From Corynebacterium sp. J010B-136 (lineage in GTDB: Bacteria; Actinomycetota; Actinomycetes; Mycobacteriales; Mycobacteriaceae), in NCBI RefSeq assembly GCF_002967075.1, contig NZ_PUGE01000007.1:62001-126000 (forward strand): a stretch of DNA of 64,000 nucleotides. Reading direction: 5' to 3'. The position numbers and the translations under genes were made by a program. The stretch's first letter is position 1. Every line of letters starts with the position of its first letter. This document shows positions 61,445 through 64,000 of this stretch, in pieces. Below the pieces are notes generated by a model that saw nothing but the letters and a program-made list of their open reading frames with translations, was not told where the DNA came from and made no database searches.

Positions 61445-61750
61445 TTAGGAGTCGAGTCCTTCTTCGTGCTCGAGCAAGCCAGCCTCAATCTCGCGCAATG
61501 CGATAGACAGTGGCTTTTCGCCTTGTTCTGGTGTTACCAGTGGGCCGACAAATTCGAATACGCCTTCGTCCTGCTCTTGGTAGTAGCTGTTGATCTGACG
61601 CGCGCGCTTAGCTGCGAAGATCACGAGTGCGTACTTCGAGGAAACCTTCTCCAACAGTTCATCAATTGGTGGAGAGGTAATACCAATCGGCGTATCGTAC
61701 ACCGGTTCTGGTTTGATCTCAGAATTAGCAGGGGTGGTCACGTTGGTCAC
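61445..61750 (-). CDS. rpoZ: RNA polymerase omega subunit
   Basis: The 101-residue actinobacterial omega has a family core [35 protein letters not shown], followed by [22 protein letters not shown] 61750 is preferred because AAGG lies 5 nt upstream; GTG 61756 would overlap the ribosome site. It assists beta-prime folding and assembly. It follows gmk by 42 nt, as in many bacteria. Confidence 0.94.
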   Translation of the reverse strand: MTNVTTPANSEIKPEPVYDTPIGITSPPIDELLEKVSSKYALVIFAAKRARQINSYYQEQDEGVFEFVGPLVTPEQGEKPLSIALREIEAGLLEHEEGLDS

Positions 61751-61792
61751 ATGCACCTTTTCTAGAAGTTGGCTATAAATGTTTGATTATCT

Positions 61793-62362
61793 CTATCCTT
61801 GCAGGATAGCAGTGATGGCCGCAACTGCGTCATCCAGGTTGTCATTGACAATCACGCGGTCGAACTCAGACTGACACGCAAGCTCTTCACGGGCGGTATC
61901 AAGTCGACGCTCAATAACCTCTTGAGGTTCGGTGCCACGACCAGTGAGACGGTCAACTAACACTTCCCACGATGGCGGAGCTAAAAATACCAACTCTGCC
62001 TCAGGAAGTGCTTTCTTGACGTTGCGCGCGCCTTCCAAATCCACCTCAACCAACACCGGCCGGGAGTCCTCTAGGGCCTCCTTCACAGGTGCTGCGGGTG
62101 TTCCAGATCGTTGTAGACCCCCGTGGATATCTGCCCACTCGAGCATCTCACCGGCGTCAATGCGGCGCTGGAATTCTTCTGGACTAACAAAGAAGTAGTC
62201 CACCCCATCCTGTTCACCTGGACGAGGGGCGCGTGTAGTCATAGACACGCTGAAGTACAGCCTGTCTACACCGTGACGCAAGCGCGAGACCACCGTGGAT
62301 TTACCAACAGCGGAAGGCCCTGCCAGCACGACAAGGCGTCCGCGGTGATTAGCGCTGTTCAT
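61793..62362 (-). CDS. gmk: Guanylate kinase
   Basis: The 189-residue kinase phosphorylates GMP to GDP. It has P-loop GPSAVGKST, the GMP-site Ser/Arg-Tyr region [22 protein letters not shown], and lid residues. It starts 6 nt after mihF; the two are likely co-transcribed. Confidence 0.96.
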   Translation of the reverse strand: MNSANHRGRLVVLAGPSAVGKSTVVSRLRHGVDRLYFSVSMTTRAPRPGEQDGVDYFFVSPEEFQRRIDAGEMLEWADIHGGLQRSGTPAAPVKEALEDSRPVLVEVDLEGARNVKKALPEAELVFLAPPSWEVLVDRLTGRGTEPQEVIERRLDTAREELACQSEFDRVIVNDNLDDAVAAITAILQG

Positions 62363-62368
62363 CGACGA

Positions 62369-62689
62369 TTACTCGGAAAAGCCGAAACGCTCCAGAAGGG
62401 CACGACGCTGACGGTCACCCAAGCCACGCAGACGGCGGGTCTGAGCAATCTCGAGGTCTTCCATGATCTCGCGTGCTTTAACCTTGCCAACCTTTGGAAG
62501 AGCTTCTAGCAGTGCTGAAACCTTGGTCTTACCGATGATCTCATCGGTCTCTGCCTTCTCGAGGACGTCCTTCAAAGTGGTGTCACCACGCTTGAGGGAT
62601 GCCTTCAGTTCTGCGCGAGCCTTGCGAGCCTCAGCGGCCTTGGCGAGAGCCTGCTTGCGTTGCTCATCAGTCAGTTTTGGAAGGGCCAC
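62369..62689 (-). CDS. mihF: Actinobacterial integration host factor mIHF
   Basis: The 106-residue nucleoid-associated protein has a long basic N-terminal helix (ARKARAELKASLKRGD), a helix-two-turn-helix-like core (VSALLEALPKVGKVKAREIMEDLEI) and a basic end RRLRGLGDRQRRALLERFG. It binds DNA and aided phage integration where first found. GTG 62689 (VALPKLTDEQ) is chosen because CGGAGG lies 6 nt upstream; ATG 62707 would contain that ribosome site. Confidence 0.94.
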   Translation of the reverse strand: MALPKLTDEQRKQALAKAAEARKARAELKASLKRGDTTLKDVLEKAETDEIIGKTKVSALLEALPKVGKVKAREIMEDLEIAQTRRLRGLGDRQRRALLERFGFSE

Positions 62690-63054
62690 GGGTTTCCTCC
62701 GATTCATTGGTTGATTAATTTAATCCAGTACAAAAATTACCGGAACTCGAAAGCCTAACTTAGATTATGGTTCTCGTTGTGCTCCGACTTCAGGCAATCC
62801 TAGCACCGCAACGTTATCAAGGTAGATAACGCAACAGATTTAAACGTCTATTTTAGCACGTCACCGCACTACGAAGATCAAACTACCAGCTCAAGTGCCT
62901 GCGTGTAAATTCAGCGGCAAAATTAGCCCAAAATACGCCATATGCTGGCGTTCCTACGAAAAACCTGCGGAATTATCGGGAAAAGTCCCACGAAAAATCC
63001 GCTCGGTAGTTCTTAGGAAACTGCCAGCATAAACAACGTTTGTTCTAACTTCGG
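62690..63054. other. Region between mihF and pyrF
   Basis: This region of about 365 bp has no gene. It should contain the mihF promoter (AT-rich part 62708-62900) and the 3' region of pyrF. The right-hand part is occupied by the nested inverted repeat described at 62941-63031. Confidence 0.6.
62941..63031. repeat. 91-bp nested inverted repeat (large imperfect hairpin)
   Basis: Arms pair in order: TATGCTGGC (62941-62949) with GCCAGCATA (63023-63031); TTCCTA (62951-62956) with TAGGAA (63014-63019); ACC (62963-62965) with GGT (63005-63007); GCGGA (62967-62971) with TCCGC (62998-63002); GGGA (62978-62981) with TCCC (62986-62989), loop AAAG. That makes about 27 pairs. It lies 24 nt past the pyrF stop. 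It could be a structured RNA 3' end, a processing site or a miniature inverted-repeat element. Confidence 0.7.
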
Positions 63055-63942
63055 CTAGACCAACCCGCCGTCAAAATACTCACGCGAGGTCTCTAGCACG
63101 GCCTTTTGAAGGTCGGCAACCTGCGGTCCAGCGTTCAAGATGGCACGCGAGACATTCGGAAAGCCCAGCTGGGGCGCCGCCTGCGTAATCTTTGCGACAT
63201 CGGCAGCCGTTGCACCCTGCGCACCCACGCCAGGCAGAAGCACTGGCCCGTTGAGCTTGGACAAATACGGTGGCGTGTCCAAAGTAGCGCCCACCACCAC
63301 GCCAATATCGCCCACAGGGTGCTGGTTGGCGCCATCACCCTGTGCCGAAGACCCCGCATACTCGCTATTAAATGCTGCACAAGTATCGACCACGTGCTGC
63401 GCCACAGTGTGAGAGTCATCGCGGAAATTCTGCAGCTGCACTGCCTCAGAATTCGAGGTAGCAGCCAGGACGAATACGCCACGGCCGGTCTTGGCCGCCA
63501 AGTCAAAGACAGACTGCAGCGCTGCTACGCCCAAGTACGGCGAGACCGTGACAGCATCGGCACGCAACGGAGAGCTCTCCCCTAACCAAGCATCGGCATA
63601 GCCAGCCATGGTGGAGCCAATATCGCCACGTTTTGCATCAGCAACAGTCAAGCACCCTGCCTCGCGTAGATATTGCAGCGTGTCCTCTAAGACGGCGAAG
63701 CCTTGGGAGCCAAAGCGCTCATAAAAGGCCACCTGTGGTTTCACCAAAGCAGCGGTATCCGCAAAGGCTTCCACACAGGCCTCGCTAAAGCGGCGCAGAC
63801 CATCAATCGTGTCCTCTAAGCCCCACTGCTGAAGTAGGTAAGGATGCGGGTCAATGCCTACGCACAACCGGCCACGCACCTGCCCTGCGGCAACAAGGCG
63901 CTCGCCAAAGCCTACTGGCTGGGTATTAGTTGACTGGGGCAT
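63055..63942 (-). CDS. pyrF: Orotidine 5'-phosphate decarboxylase
   Basis: The 295-residue group 2 decarboxylase makes UMP. The catalytic motif is VADAKRGDIGST. The substrate-binding GIDPHP and the late PGVGAQG region are clear. ATG 63942 (MPQSTNTQ) is chosen; the start lies inside the last codons of carB, overlapping by 17 nt, so the two are translationally coupled. Confidence 0.95.
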   Translation of the reverse strand: MPQSTNTQPVGFGERLVAAGQVRGRLCVGIDPHPYLLQQWGLEDTIDGLRRFSEACVEAFADTAALVKPQVAFYERFGSQGFAVLEDTLQYLREAGCLTVADAKRGDIGSTMAGYADAWLGESSPLRADAVTVSPYLGVAALQSVFDLAAKTGRGVFVLAATSNSEAVQLQNFRDDSHTVAQHVVDTCAAFNSEYAGSSAQGDGANQHPVGDIGVVVGATLDTPPYLSKLNGPVLLPGVGAQGATAADVAKITQAAPQLGFPNVSRAILNAGPQVADLQKAVLETSREYFDGGLV

Positions 63943-64000
63943 GCTGTAGCTCCTGCAGCGCACGAACCTTGAAATCACCCTTGCGCAGTGCTTCCAGGGC
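63926..64000 (-). CDS. carB: Carbamoyl-phosphate synthase large subunit, C-terminal fragment
   Basis: The last 24 codons and the TAA stop (63926-63928) are in the window. They encode ALEALRKGDFKVRALQELQH and four more residues, the end typical of actinobacterial CarB. The rest lies beyond the right edge. It overlaps pyrF, as in the corynebacterial pyr operon. Confidence 0.85.
   Translation of the reverse strand, partial: ALEALRKGDFKVRALQELQHAPVN

Overview
The window is a contiguous piece of a Corynebacterium chromosome. Three observations support this. Protein sequences throughout (aconitase, Zwf, AcnR, mIHF) look corynebacterial. Gene order matches the Corynebacterium glutamicum acn-suf-ctaA/ctaB-tkt-gap-whiA-rib-metK-carB backbone. 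The markers MptB (lipomannan synthesis), OpcA, mIHF, a RipA-like peptidoglycan hydrolase and a helicase-dead PriA are actinobacterial. The sequence is not C. glutamicum itself; the species cannot be fixed by reading alone. No rRNA, tRNA, CRISPR array, insertion sequence or prophage was seen.

Layout. 1-4.8 kb: end of an unrecognised conserved gene, ferrochelatase, an NlpC/P60 hydrolase and an Rv1476-like membrane protein. 4.8-8.7 kb: aconitase and its repressor AcnR, with an AcnR-type operator. 8.7-11.3 kb: an oxidoreductase and an ACT/DUF711 pair. 11.4-15.1 kb: a four-gene osmoprotectant ABC importer. 15.2-17.3 kb: a small accessory patch with an orphan lipoprotein and an HNH endonuclease gene broken by one in-frame stop. 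17.4-25.6 kb (minus strand): an ABC-F ATPase, then sufR-B-D-C-S-U-T with a SufR-like operator. 25.7-31.4 kb (plus): mptB, an ABC-2 exporter, ctaA and a quinone oxidoreductase. 31.4-32.4 kb: ctaB.

32.8-39.5 kb (plus): the pentose phosphate genes tkt-tal-zwf-opcA-pgl. 39.6-43.1 kb (minus): secG, tpi, pgk, gap. 43.4-48.7 kb (minus): whiA, yvcK, rapZ, uvrC. 48.7-58.7 kb (minus): a PH-domain membrane protein, riboflavin genes ribH-ribAB-ribE-ribD, rpe, rsmB, fmt, def, priA. 58.7-64 kb (minus): metK with a perfect McbR operator, coaBC, rpoZ, gmk, mihF, pyrF and the last codons of carB.

The genes work together mainly in central metabolism (TCA entry, oxidative and non-oxidative pentose phosphate pathway, lower glycolysis), Fe-S and heme supply for aconitase and the cytochrome oxidase, and cofactor synthesis (FMN/FAD, CoA, SAM). 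No clearly undescribed multi-gene system is visible. The more unusual items are a 91-bp nested inverted repeat near pyrF, the nonsense-interrupted HNH gene, the absence of ppc beside tpi, strong terminators inside acn/acnR and tal/zwf, an RxGG-repeat tail on RsmB, and operators readable by eye for AcnR, SufR and McbR.
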